Below, piece after piece: positions 1 to 10,069 of a stretch of 13,757 nt of DNA (positions are counted from its first letter, which is position 1; each line of letters begins with the position of its first letter). The notes below the pieces were generated by a model, which was given only the letters and a program-made list of their open reading frames with translations, made no database searches and was not told the DNA's origin. Both the position numbers and the translations under genes were made by a program. Origin of the DNA: Eubacteriales Family XIII. Incertae Sedis bacterium (lineage in GTDB: Bacteria; Bacillota; Clostridia; Peptostreptococcales; Anaerovoracaceae); contig JAISZM010000006.1 in the NCBI GenBank assembly GCA_031269205.1, forward strand, positions 1-13,757, given 5' to 3'.

Positions 1-1968
<1,968 letters not shown>

Positions 1969-1976
<8 letters not shown>

Positions 1977-3204
1977 GGACGCCACCGCCTTTCGCGCCCG
2001 TCCCGAACACCTCTATGAAGCGATCGAACAGGCTCTCCGAATCGTTCGGGCCGGGCGAGCCTTCGGGGTGATACTGCACGGAGAACACGGGTAGCTCGTC
2101 GTGGCGCATACCCTCGACCGTGCCGTCGTTCAGGTTCACGTGCGTCACGGTCAGTCCTTTGCCGGCGATGCTCCCGGGGTCCACGGCAAAGCTGTGGTTT
2201 TGCGAGGTGATCGCACTCTTCCCCGACTCGAGATCCTTGACGCCGTGGTTCGCGCCACGGTGTCCGAACTTCAGCTTGTACGTCCTGCCGCCGAAGGCGA
2301 GCGCTATGATCTGGTGTCCCATGCAGATGCCGCAGATCGGCAGTTCGCCGATGAGCGACCTCGCGGCCTCTATGCCCTCCGTCGCCTGTTCGGGGTCGCC
2401 CGGGCCGTTCGAGAGGAAGAGACCGTCGGGCTTGAGCGCCCTGATGTCCTCCGCCGTCGAGCCGTAGGGAAGAAGAACGACCTCGCAGCCGCGGTCCGTG
2501 AAGCTCTGTAGGATATTGCGCTTGATACCGAAGTCGTAGACAGCGACGCGCAGCCCCGCGCCGACGCCCGAGCAAGCGCCCGCTCCGAAGCCGGTTCTCC
2601 CGCCCGTTTCCATTATTATTCCATCATATAAGGAAGGATCGCCGCTCGCGCCGCCGCAGACGATTCGCCCGAAACTGCCCGTCAGTTCCGTCCGCTCGCC
2701 GCCCGCCGGGAATCTGACGATCCGCGTCGTACCGGCTTCCTTCATATAATCGTCGCGCGGCGTCGCGACCTCGAGCAGACGCCGCGCCTCGTCCTTCGTT
2801 ATCCCCTCGTTCGATATGACGCAGGCCACCGTGCCGTCCGTCCTTATCTTCTTCGTGATGGCGCGCGTGTCCACATTGTAGACGCCGGGTACGCACTGCC
2901 GCTCGAGCCATTCGTCGATCGTCATAACGCTGCAGCGATTGGACGGGCGGAAGCTGATATCGCGCGTCACGAAGCCGAAGGCGTGTATGCGCGCGCTCTG
3001 ACTGTCGATCTCGCTGACGCCGTAATTTCCGATGAGCGGATAGGTCATGTTGACGACCTGGCCTTTGTAGGACGGGTCGGTCAGTATGCCCTGGTAGCCC
3101 GTCATGGACGTGTTGAACACCAGCTCACCGACCCTCGTCGCCGTCGCGCCGAAGCCCTTGCCCCTGTAAACCGTACCGTCCTTGAGATATATCAGACCTT
3201 CCAT
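1969..3204 (-). CDS. carA: Carbamoyl-phosphate synthase small subunit (glutamine amidotransferase)
   Basis: CarA hydrolyses glutamine and channels the ammonia to CarB. The N-terminal CPSase small-chain domain is followed by a class I glutamine amidotransferase domain. The nucleophile is Cys294 in GICMGHQ, and His379 and Glu381 in the QYHPEGSPGP segment complete the triad. The usual PEASPGP reads PEGSPGP here. Start choice: the frame is open up to 3228, but the ATG at 3204-3202 has GGAG six bases upstream and gives the normal N-terminus MEGLIYLKDG, so I use it (411 aa). This is somewhat longer than usual (about 360-380), mainly because of a Gly/Ala/Ser-rich stretch at about residues 165-218 between the two domains. 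The gene is cotranscribed with carB (8-nt overlap) from the promoter at 3313-3341. Confidence 0.97.
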
Positions 3205-3312
3205 AAACTCTCCGCTATATTGTACCACACTCGCGCCGCGCGGATCTCGCGTTCGCGCTCCCGCGAGCGACGCAAAAACATCATAACTAATATTTATACA
3301 TTATTATTTATA

Positions 3313-3341
3313 ATTATACATCACGCGTCCCGGTTGCGCAA
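3313..3341 (-). promoter_or_regulatory. Probable sigma70-type promoter of carAB
   Basis: On the minus strand a -35 box TTGCGC (3341-3336) is followed after exactly 17 bases by a perfect -10 box TATAAT (3318-3313). The surrounding AT-rich patch (3275-3320) contrasts with the GC-rich genes. Transcription would start near 3306, leaving a leader of about 100 nt before carA. That leader contains a short hairpin, CGCTC-GCGG-GAGCG. A second -10-like TACAAT with an upstream TG sits at 3224-3219, but it would leave almost no leader. I see no recognisable PyrR-binding site. Confidence 0.6.
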
Positions 3342-3458
3342 CACGCTGGATGGCTCTGATAAAATAATTGGAACGATTGTCAGGCGGTGATGTGCCGACG
3401 GATTCGTCGCTGGGTTCGATCTGCGCGAGGTCGAGCCGACGTTGAAACAGCCGGCCGC

Positions 3459-5480
3459 TCATACAGCCTGAGATTTGCGGATCAGTACGTCGTAGATTAC
3501 GGATTTCACCTCATCGATGTTGATCGGCTTCGAGATATGCCCGTCCATGCCGGCCTCGAAACTGAGTTCGCGATCCTCGCGCATGGCGTTGGCCGTCATG
3601 GCTATTATCGGTACGTGCGGCGCGGCGTCTCTGTCCGACGCCCTCCGCTCCGCCTCCATGCGGCGTATCTTTTGCGTGGCTTCAAAACCGTCCATGACGG
3701 GCATACGAATGTCCATGAGTATCAGATCGTAGTGTTGCGCGGCAAAAGCCTCAACGCCCTGTAGACCGTTTTCGGCGCTGTCGACCGAGAACCCCATATC
3801 GGTGAGCAGGGTCTCCGCGATGATAAGGTTGATCTCGTTGTCCTCGACTATGAGCAGCCGAGAGCCATCATAGCGATGCTCGGCGGCTTCGTCGTCCGCC
3901 AACGATACGTACGACGTGTCGCCGTCGTACGTATCCGCGACGATGAAGAACGAAAACTCGCTGCCCTTGCCCGGCTCGCTCCTGACCGTCAGCTCACCGC
4001 CCATGAGTTCCGTCAGCGCCTTGGATATGGAAAGCCCCAGTCCCGTGCCTCCGAATTTGCGGGCGGTGGAACTGTCGGCCTGCGTGAACGGTTTGAGGAT
4101 GCCGGACATTTGTTCCGGCGTCATGCCTATGCCGGTGTCGCTCACGGAGCAGTACAGGCGAAGTTTGTCGTCCCCGATAGCGTCGGCCCTCAATTTCAAC
4201 GTCACGGAACCTTCCTTCGTGAATTTTATCGCGTTGCCGAGAAGGTTCAGCAATATCTGCGAAAGGCGCATACCGTCGCCGCTCATCATCTTCGGCACAG
4301 ACGCGTCGATCGAGACGATAAGGTCGAGGCCATTCTCGTCGGCTTTTGGCCGGATGAGGTCGCTAACCGTCTCGATGATTCTTTCCGTATGGAAGGGGGC
4401 GTTTTCGATCTGCATCTTGCCCGCCTCGATCTTCGAGAAGTCGAGAATGTCGTTGATGATGCCGAGAAGCAACGAAGCCGACAGCTGTATCTTATCGATG
4501 TATTCCAGACGTTGAGCTTCGGTCGGCGCGGACTTCGCGAGGAGAGCCATCCCGATGACGCCGTTCATCGGAGTCCTGATCTCGTGGCTCATGCGAGCGA
4601 GGAAATCCCTCTGCGCCTGATTGGCGGCCTCGGCCATAAGCAACGCTTTGTGTTCCTCCTCGGCTTTCAGAATATCCGCAGCCATCGCGTTGATGCTGTC
4701 CACGACCTCTCCGAGATCCCCGCCCGTGATATCCAGTCTCTTTGTCAGATCGTGGCGCAACTCACGTACTCCTTTGACGATGTTATCGATGTCGCGCATC
4801 GTGCGGCGGAAGAGAAGAATGGCCGTGATGACGGAGACGACGTAGACGACGACTATCAGCAACAATATGCTGCGCGTGACGCGGTTGAAGTCCTGTTCTA
4901 TCTCCGTCGTGAGTTCATTTGCCCATATGTAGCCGATCACCTCGCCGTTCCGTTCGATCGGGTGCATGGCGTTCATGATGTCGCCGCGCACCATCGTCCC
5001 CTGCTTCACGGCGTCGCGGTTCGTCTCCATGACGATTCGACCGGGATGGTCGGGGTCTATCGATACGCCTACTTTTTGCTGGTACTCCGCGGACGGTCCG
5101 TAGGTGAGTATGGCGTCGAGTTCGCGCGAATAATAGCCCACGCCGAGGCCCGGCGACGACTCCGCCACCTCGTCCGTAATATCGCGAAGTTCCTCGTTCA
5201 GCACCGCGATTTTCTCTTCGCGCGAAGCGTCCAGCGCGCCATGCTCGGCGAGGATGTCGTCGTAGTCGCGGTCGCCCATATAGAGATCGAGGAATTTTGC
5301 GAACGACAGGAGCTTATCCTCCTTTGCTCCGGTCATGACCGTCTGCGTCGAGTAATTGATCGTGAACCATGACGCGATCAACATTACGGTCATGAATATC
5401 AAAATCAGCGCCGTGATCTTACCTTGGATGGAATGAATTAAAAAACGTTTCATCTCAAATAGGCTTTCCCGCAAATTCAT
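3459..5480 (-). CDS. Hybrid sensor histidine kinase with C-terminal receiver domain
   Basis: A 673-aa membrane signalling protein. Transmembrane segments at about residues 20-42 and 203-224 enclose an extracytoplasmic sensor of about 160 residues that looks like a single Cache/PAS-type fold, with the patch MVRGDIMNAMHPI just before the second membrane segment. A HAMP-like stretch (about 225-275) leads to the HisKA domain, with the phosphoacceptor His299 in SHEIRTP. The HATPase domain follows: N box around Asn416 in LLGNAIKF, DTGIGM at 448-453 and GGTGLGLS at 477-484. A receiver domain at about 541-665 has the acidic pair Glu546/Asp547, phosphoacceptor Asp590 in LILMDIRMP, and Lys651. The ligand is unknown. 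There is no separate response regulator, Hpt protein or output gene in the window. The start is uncertain: ATG 5480 has only a weak Shine-Dalgarno, and ATG 5453 (MKRFLIHSIQGK) is a good alternative. It follows the corrinoid operon by 215 bp, so it may be a separate transcription unit. Confidence 0.93.
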   Translation of the reverse strand: MNLRESLFEMKRFLIHSIQGKITALILIFMTVMLIASWFTINYSTQTVMTGAKEDKLLSFAKFLDLYMGDRDYDDILAEHGALDASREEKIAVLNEELRDITDEVAESSPGLGVGYYSRELDAILTYGPSAEYQQKVGVSIDPDHPGRIVMETNRDAVKQGTMVRGDIMNAMHPIERNGEVIGYIWANELTTEIEQDFNRVTRSILLLIVVVYVVSVITAILLFRRTMRDIDNIVKGVRELRHDLTKRLDITGGDLGEVVDSINAMAADILKAEEEHKALLMAEAANQAQRDFLARMSHEIRTPMNGVIGMALLAKSAPTEAQRLEYIDKIQLSASLLLGIINDILDFSKIEAGKMQIENAPFHTERIIETVSDLIRPKADENGLDLIVSIDASVPKMMSGDGMRLSQILLNLLGNAIKFTKEGSVTLKLRADAIGDDKLRLYCSVSDTGIGMTPEQMSGILKPFTQADSSTARKFGGTGLGLSISKALTELMGGELTVRSEPGKGSEFSFFIVADTYDGDTSYVSLADDEAAEHRYDGSRLLIVEDNEINLIIAETLLTDMGFSVDSAENGLQGVEAFAAQHYDLILMDIRMPVMDGFEATQKIRRMEAERRASDRDAAPHVPIIAMTANAMREDRELSFEAGMDGHISKPINIDEVKSVIYDVLIRKSQAV
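3904..3935. repeat. Perfect 13-bp inverted repeat inside the hybrid kinase gene
   Basis: GATACGTACGACG (3904-3916) and CGTCGTACGTATC (3923-3935) are exact reverse complements with a 6-base loop. They lie in the codons of the short linker between the ATPase and receiver domains (around residues 516-525). Confidence 0.85.
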
Positions 5481-5633
5481 ATGCCCCGAATGCTGTTCAA
5501 TATCGGCTCGGTTGTTGGAAGCAACGTCCCCTTTGCTGGCAGAGGCCGCGCCCTCTCTCTAAACGACGACTCACTCGTACCGTAATAATATATCATATTT
5601 CGAAAGTTTTTATCAGACCGTGTTTTTGGCGTG

Positions 5634-5656
5634 AAAAAACCGAACCCATCGCGGTT
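5634..5656 (-). terminator. Candidate intrinsic terminator of the corrinoid uptake operon
   Basis: About 40 bases past the ATPase stop codon, the minus strand can form AACCG-(9 nt)-CGGTT running directly into a T tract (TTTTTT in total, partly used by the stem). A competing small hairpin, CGCGG-CAA-CCGCG, lies just upstream. The stem is short, so termination may be partial. Its position between the ECF ATPase and the sensor kinase fits an operon end. Confidence 0.4.
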
Positions 5657-5695
5657 GCCGCGCATGTGTCGACGCCGGATATATCTTCCGATCCG

Positions 5696-7459
5696 TCACA
5701 TCGTTTTGATGTACTCTACGATCTCCTCCGCCGTCGTCGCTCCCTCTATGATGCCTCTGCTCATACGGTTTGCGGATGTCGTGTAGAAACTGTTTCCGCT
5801 GAAGAACTCCCTCGGTTCGCCTTCGCTCACTATGCCGCCGTTGAAAAACAACGCGCAGCGTTCCGCGTATTTCGCGCAGAACTCCACGTCGTGCGACACC
5901 ATGAGCACGCCCATGCCGTCGGCGGCGAGCCTTTCGAGGATAGCGGCGAACTTCTCCTTGAAAAAATTGTCCATACCCTTCGTGGGTTCGTCGAGCAGCA
6001 ACAGCTTCGGTCTTGCGAGCAGGGCCATGGCGAGTCCGGAACGCTGTTGCTCTCCCCCGCTGACGTCGTAGGGGTGAAAGCCGACCAGATCGGTGATGTC
6101 GGTAAGTTCACAGACGCGTCGCACCTCTTCCTCTATCTCCTCCGAGGAAGCGCTTTTACCGTGCGCCGCGGCCACGTCCACGAGGTTGTCAAAAATCGTG
6201 TTTCTCGTGAACAGCGTCTGTGGATCCTGCGGCAGAGCCGCGAGACCAGCCTGTGAGAGCTGCCGTACGGTCGCCTTCTTAGGGTCGAGTCCGAGCACGC
6301 GCGCCTTGCCACGCCAATATCCGTTCGCGCCCGTGACGATGCCGAGCATCGTGGTCTTGCCGGTACCGTTGCCGCCGACTATACAGACGAACTCGCCACC
6401 TTTTAACGTAAACGACAGGTCGCGCACTATGTCTCTGCCGCCTCTCTCGTACCTGAACCAGACGTCCTTCATCGCTATGAACGGCTCGACGCCGTCCGGA
6501 CGGGAAGAGATCGTTTCTGTGTCTTTTATCGCAATGAGCGGCGCGGCGCGGTCAGGGCGAAAAATGACGGCCTCTTTTGCCCTGTTCGCTCCGACCTTCC
6601 TCTCGAGATAGATTCGTCCCTCGCGGACGGTCTTCGGAACATCCGCGACGATGGAGTCATCCGCGCTTCCCGCGCTCCCTTCATGTCCCGCGCCTTCGAG
6701 CGCCAGATACACGCGCATAGGCGCGGGCATCGCCGACAACATGGGATCTCCCATTCCCTCAAGCGCCCTGCCGACTCCGGTCACGCTGCCTTCGCATATG
6801 ACGCGCCCCTCCGCCATGCAGACGGCGCGGTCGGCGCGCGGCAGCGCGCCTTCAAGTCGGTGCTCTGACAGGATGATCGTCACGCCGATCTCATCGTTTA
6901 TCTTTTTCAGCGTTTCTATGAAATCCTCCGCGGCTATGGGATCGAGCTGACTGGTAGGCTCGTCGAGCACAAGCACATCCGGCTGCATGGCCATCACGGA
7001 GGCGAGCGACAGTATCTGCTTCTGCCCGCCGGACAGCTCGGTCACCTTCTTATCGTACCATTCCTGTATGCCGAAGAAGCTCGTCATCTCCGCGACGCGC
7101 CGTCGGACGACGGGCGTCTTTTCTCCAAGACTCTCGAGTCCAAACGCTAGCTCATGCCACACCTTGTCCGTAACGATCTGATTTTCCGGACTCTGTAGCA
7201 CGAAGCCGATACGCGAAGTCTGCTCCCTTTGATCGACCTCGGACAGCGGCCGGCCGTCGAAGAACACCGCGCCCGCGCGTTCACCGTACGGCGTCAGCGC
7301 CGTCTTGAGATGGCGGAGCAACGTGGATTTGCCGCACCCCGATTTGCCGCATACCACGACGAATTCGCCTCGATCCGCCGTGAACGATATATCCCTGAGC
7401 GCCGCTTCGGTTCTCTCGGGATAGGTAAAGCTCAGATTCTTGACTGCAACGAGCGCCAT
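5696..7459 (-). CDS. ECF transporter ATPase, two fused ATP-binding domains (EcfA-EcfA')
   Basis: A 587-aa protein carrying both ATPase domains that usually come as two subunits in energy-coupling-factor transporters. NBD1 has Walker A GKSGCGKST (38-46), Q-loop Gln89, signature LSGGQ (142-146), Walker B VLVLDEP (162-168) and switch His200. NBD2 has Walker A GGNGTGKTT (362-370), Gln411, signature VSGGE (466-470), Walker B LLLLDEP (486-492) and His523. All catalytic elements are present in both halves. The linker (about 245-330) is poorly conserved-looking and holds an imperfect internal repeat (RPDRAAPLIAIKD and RPDGVEPFIAMKD). The start is the ATG at 7459, with GGAGGA six bases upstream; the frame is open further upstream but has no family sequence there. 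It overlaps the end of ecfT by 28 bases. It should power the EcfT/S-component importer encoded just before it. Confidence 0.95.
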   Translation of the reverse strand: MALVAVKNLSFTYPERTEAALRDISFTADRGEFVVVCGKSGCGKSTLLRHLKTALTPYGERAGAVFFDGRPLSEVDQREQTSRIGFVLQSPENQIVTDKVWHELAFGLESLGEKTPVVRRRVAEMTSFFGIQEWYDKKVTELSGGQKQILSLASVMAMQPDVLVLDEPTSQLDPIAAEDFIETLKKINDEIGVTIILSEHRLEGALPRADRAVCMAEGRVICEGSVTGVGRALEGMGDPMLSAMPAPMRVYLALEGAGHEGSAGSADDSIVADVPKTVREGRIYLERKVGANRAKEAVIFRPDRAAPLIAIKDTETISSRPDGVEPFIAMKDVWFRYERGGRDIVRDLSFTLKGGEFVCIVGGNGTGKTTMLGIVTGANGYWRGKARVLGLDPKKATVRQLSQAGLAALPQDPQTLFTRNTIFDNLVDVAAAHGKSASSEEIEEEVRRVCELTDITDLVGFHPYDVSGGEQQRSGLAMALLARPKLLLLDEPTKGMDNFFKEKFAAILERLAADGMGVLMVSHDVEFCAKYAERCALFFNGGIVSEGEPREFFSGNSFYTTSANRMSRGIIEGATTAEEIVEYIKTM

Positions 7460-8391
7460 ACGAAGTCCTCCCCTACATCGAGTGCGAACGGCGACAAACA
7501 CACGACTGCATGGCAGACGTACGCGACGAGCGCGGGCGCGGACGTCGCGTTCATGGAGAACAGGGGGAAGAACCCCATGTTGACCGTACCCGAGAATATG
7601 GACACACAAACTATGGTCGTCAACGCGCAGAGGACGAGAAGCAGCGCCCCGTCCCGCGCGTCGAACCGGTAGATGGAATAGGCCGTTCTCCCCGGCAAGC
7701 CGTAACCGCGCGAACGCATGGAGTCCGCCGTGTCCACAGCGTTTTCGAGCGCCCACGTGATCATGATCGACAGTACCTCCCCTCCGTTCTTCACGCGCTG
7801 CGCGAAGCCGCCCGACGATACGTCAAACCCGAGGCCGCGCCGCGCCGACGCTATCCGGCCGGCCTGCTCCACGTACCTCGGAATGAAGCGCAGGGTCATG
7901 GAGATGATGAGCGAGGCCGCGGGCGCTACGCGACCAAACAGATAGATGAACTTATCCGACGACATGACAGAGGTGTAACAACGGAACCAGAGTATCACGC
8001 CTCCTATCATCAGAGCCGCGCAGACCCCGTACAGGATGGATTCAAGGGTTATCGGATTGTCCATGAGATACCCAAGAATGGTGACCCCCTCGTGGTTGAA
8101 CACAGGATTGAGAGCGGTCGCGACGAGCATGAGCGGCAGTACGAAGATGAGTCCGAAGCGCAGGGCCTTTGCTCCTCCGAGGCGCACGGACCACGCGGAT
8201 GCGGACGCGAACGATATGGCGAGCAGGACGGGATGCAGGAAGAAGACCGTGACGATAACGACATAGGCGAAATAGAGGTAGTTCAGCAAGGGGTGGAATC
8301 CTTCGAACACGCTCCAGCGCTCGGCGCTCTCGTTCGCGCTCAGCGCGTCATATCCGTCTGCCATTCTATACGCTTTGTTTTTTTCGCTCAT
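7432..8391 (-). CDS. ecfT: ECF transporter transmembrane coupling protein EcfT
   Basis: A 319-aa membrane protein that links the ATPases to the substrate-binding S component. Hydrophobic segments are visible at about 38-66, 78-95, 117-137, 250-268 and 283-303. The cytoplasmic coupling region has the two Ala/Ser-Arg-Gly-type motifs of the family: SARRG near residue 182 and RSRGYG near 226-231. The start ATG (8391-8389) overlaps the S-component stop as ATGA. No strong Shine-Dalgarno is seen, consistent with translational coupling. The frame is open upstream of this ATG, but that part is the S-component gene read in another frame. The 3' end overlaps the ATPase gene by 28 bases. Confidence 0.92.
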   Translation of the reverse strand: MSEKNKAYRMADGYDALSANESAERWSVFEGFHPLLNYLYFAYVVIVTVFFLHPVLLAISFASASAWSVRLGGAKALRFGLIFVLPLMLVATALNPVFNHEGVTILGYLMDNPITLESILYGVCAALMIGGVILWFRCYTSVMSSDKFIYLFGRVAPAASLIISMTLRFIPRYVEQAGRIASARRGLGFDVSSGGFAQRVKNGGEVLSIMITWALENAVDTADSMRSRGYGLPGRTAYSIYRFDARDGALLLVLCALTTIVCVSIFSGTVNMGFFPLFSMNATSAPALVAYVCHAVVCLSPFALDVGEDFVWRSLQSRI

Positions 8392-9188
8392 CGTAACAGC
8401 CCGTACTTTTTCTTCACGCGCTCGAGTTTTTCCATCATGGGACGCGCGAGAAAGGCGAGAAAGACGACGGTTGAAACGGCGTGAATCAGATTGAACGGCA
8501 GTCCCGCGATATAGGTCGCTATGAGCGCGTTCCCCGATATTTCGGACGTGAACATGGTCAGGGCCGCCGTGTCGAGGAGAAGACCGTAGAGGACGAAGGT
8601 TATGACGAACCCGAAAGCGCAAAGCAACGCGATTCGCAGCCTTTCCTTTTTTCTCTTCGCGCGCACGTTCCAGCCGAGGCGAACGGATTCGTCATGCCCG
8701 ACAAAAGGCGCGGCGGCGCCAGCGTTTCCGATCGAAGCCGACATGCGCCTGAAAACCAAACCCGAGATAAACCCGATGACGCCGAAGGCGAACATCTGCC
8801 ACGGCGTCCAAGGGCCTTGCCCGAAGATGAAGTTTGAGACGAAGCCGGACAACGCTCCGACGGCGAAGCCGCTTTCCGCGCCAAGCGCGACGCCCGAAAT
8901 AATGACGAGCGCGACGACGGGCTTGAACTGCGGCGTCATGAAGAACGCCGCGCGACCGGCTACCGTGAGCGCCACCATCACGGCGATGATCACGATCTCC
9001 CGCGCCTGCGGTTTTCTCCCCTCAAACGCGAACGCAAAAGGCAACATCGAAAGAATTATTATCGCAAGACCTGCGGCATAGTAGCCTCGGTCGTCAAAAA
9101 ACACTATGTTGACCGCGATGACGGCCGGAATGCACAGCATGGACAGAAGGGCGGCAAAGACTGTCCTCTTAGTTAGAGCGCTTCTCAT
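8388..9188 (-). CDS. ECF transporter S component, probable cobalamin/corrinoid binding (CbrT-like)
   Basis: A 266-aa integral membrane protein with hydrophobic segments at about 10-30, 37-55, 64-82, 90-115, 133-146, 186-207 and 222-247. The block AAFFMTPQFKPVVA (80-93), then the signature FGQGPWTPWQM (122-132) next to SNF, is what I associate with S components of the CbrT-like group; CbrT of Lactobacillus delbrueckii is an experimentally shown cobalamin S component. A charged cytoplasmic-type loop (about 148-183) separates the two halves. Substrate is inferred from the operon: cobalamin riboswitch upstream and a transcobalamin-like protein pair directly before it. Start: the ATG at 9188-9186 with AAAGG six bases upstream is preferred to an in-frame TTG at 9194. 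It lies 22 bases after the DUF4430 gene and overlaps ecfT by ATGA. Confidence 0.85.
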   Translation of the reverse strand: MRSALTKRTVFAALLSMLCIPAVIAVNIVFFDDRGYYAAGLAIIILSMLPFAFAFEGRKPQAREIVIIAVMVALTVAGRAAFFMTPQFKPVVALVIISGVALGAESGFAVGALSGFVSNFIFGQGPWTPWQMFAFGVIGFISGLVFRRMSASIGNAGAAAPFVGHDESVRLGWNVRAKRKKERLRIALLCAFGFVITFVLYGLLLDTAALTMFTSEISGNALIATYIAGLPFNLIHAVSTVVFLAFLARPMMEKLERVKKKYGLLR

Positions 9189-9210
9189 CGTCAACCTTTA
9201 ACTCGTCCCT

Positions 9211-10065
9211 TTACCCGGCGGTCGCTTCGTCGCCGCCGATATCCACACCGAGGTCACAGGTGTAGCGCCATTTGACGACGTCGCCGTCTTTCAAGGTATA
9301 GACGCTACATCCATAGTTCGGATAAACGCTGTTGACGCTATACATCCAGCCCGACAGCTCGCCACAGTCAAATTCGTATAGATTTGCTATCCCTTCTATG
9401 TAAGCACTATTATACATCGGCACATTCTCATATTCCATATGTATTTTGGCGGCCCTGCATTCGCGCGCGAGCACGTCAAACACGGTTTCCCCAGCCGTGA
9501 ACTCAACTTCTTTGGCCGCCATAATGACGCCGTCGGACGGCACTATGCCCGTCTTCGCGGGATCCAGCTTGTCCGTGTTGTTCAGTATGGTCTTGCAGTC
9601 TATCGAGAGTGTGACGGTAAGCTTCTTCTCCGGCGAATCGGGTGTCGGCTTTTCCTCCGGTTTTTCAGACGGAGATTCCGCCGGCTTTTGAGGGTTTTTC
9701 TCATTTGACTTCGGCGGTTTCTTCTCAGAATTTTTCGTCTTGCCGCCCTTGGTGGCTTTCTCAGCATCCTTCTCCGCGTCCTTTGTCCGCGACGTATCGT
9801 CGCCCTTCTCCGCGCCCGACGCGGCGGCGGGGGATGTCGCGGCGGGAGGTGAGGCGATCGCGTCTTCATCAGCCGCGGCGACGGTGGACGACGCGGCGCC
9901 CGTCACGGACTCATCGACCTCGGCGGCTATGGGCGTCGCAATTTCCAAGGCGCCGCTTTTCCCGGCGCTTGCGTCGTCGCCGGGCGACAGACGCCATATA
10001 CCTATCGCCGCCACCGTTACCGCTATGCACGCAATCAGTATCGCGGTCTTTTTCGTAAGCTTCAT
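9211..10065 (-). CDS. Membrane-anchored DUF4430 (transcobalamin-like C-terminal domain) protein
   Basis: A 284-aa surface protein. MKLTKK plus a hydrophobic helix (7-24), with no clear signal-peptidase or lipobox site, suggests an uncleaved N-terminal anchor. Residues 25-95 are Ala/Ser/Thr/Asp-rich and 95-147 form a Lys/Glu/Pro-rich linker. The C-terminal domain (about 148-271) fits Pfam PF14478 (DUF4430): VTLSIDCKTILNN, then GETVFDVL (192-199), YIEGIANLYEFD (222-233), LSGWMYSVN (237-245), and LKDGDVVKWRYT (258-269). PF14478 is the family that includes the C-terminal beta domain of intrinsic factor and transcobalamin, which caps bound B12. Five Cys (157, 203, 234, 253, 270) are present. Start ATG 10065 has GAGGTG five bases upstream, and only 4 bases separate it from the alpha-barrel gene. 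A role in presenting or capping corrinoid for the ECF S component is inferred. Confidence 0.88.
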   Translation of the reverse strand: MKLTKKTAILIACIAVTVAAIGIWRLSPGDDASAGKSGALEIATPIAAEVDESVTGAASSTVAAADEDAIASPPAATSPAAASGAEKGDDTSRTKDAEKDAEKATKGGKTKNSEKKPPKSNEKNPQKPAESPSEKPEEKPTPDSPEKKLTVTLSIDCKTILNNTDKLDPAKTGIVPSDGVIMAAKEVEFTAGETVFDVLARECRAAKIHMEYENVPMYNSAYIEGIANLYEFDCGELSGWMYSVNSVYPNYGCSVYTLKDGDVVKWRYTCDLGVDIGGDEATAG

Positions 10066-10069
10066 GCGT

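Noticed and set aside
3425..3458. Possible terminator behind the hybrid kinase (GCCGGC/GTCGGC stem)
   Set aside because: The stem is short with a G-U pair and no T tract follows, so I cannot support it as an intrinsic terminator.
3876..5372. Long plus-strand open frame opposite the hybrid kinase
   Set aside because: Antisense shadow of a kinase gene whose motifs are all intact; no ribosome site or family match.
5477..5665. 62-codon minus-strand frame just before the kinase, sharing ATGA with its start
   Set aside because: It covers the intergenic AT-rich patch and terminator region, has no convincing ribosome site and low protein-like character. A 15-codon leader peptide from TTG 5521 was considered, but its Shine-Dalgarno spacing is too short.
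7460..7756. Longer N-terminus for the ECF ATPase
   Set aside because: The upstream extension is ecfT read in another frame; the ATG at 7459 has a strong ribosome site and the normal family start.
9642..10058. Arg/Pro/Ser-rich plus-strand frame opposite the DUF4430 gene
   Set aside because: Antisense of a low-complexity linker; composition is an artefact of the Lys/Glu/Pro and Ala codons on the other strand.
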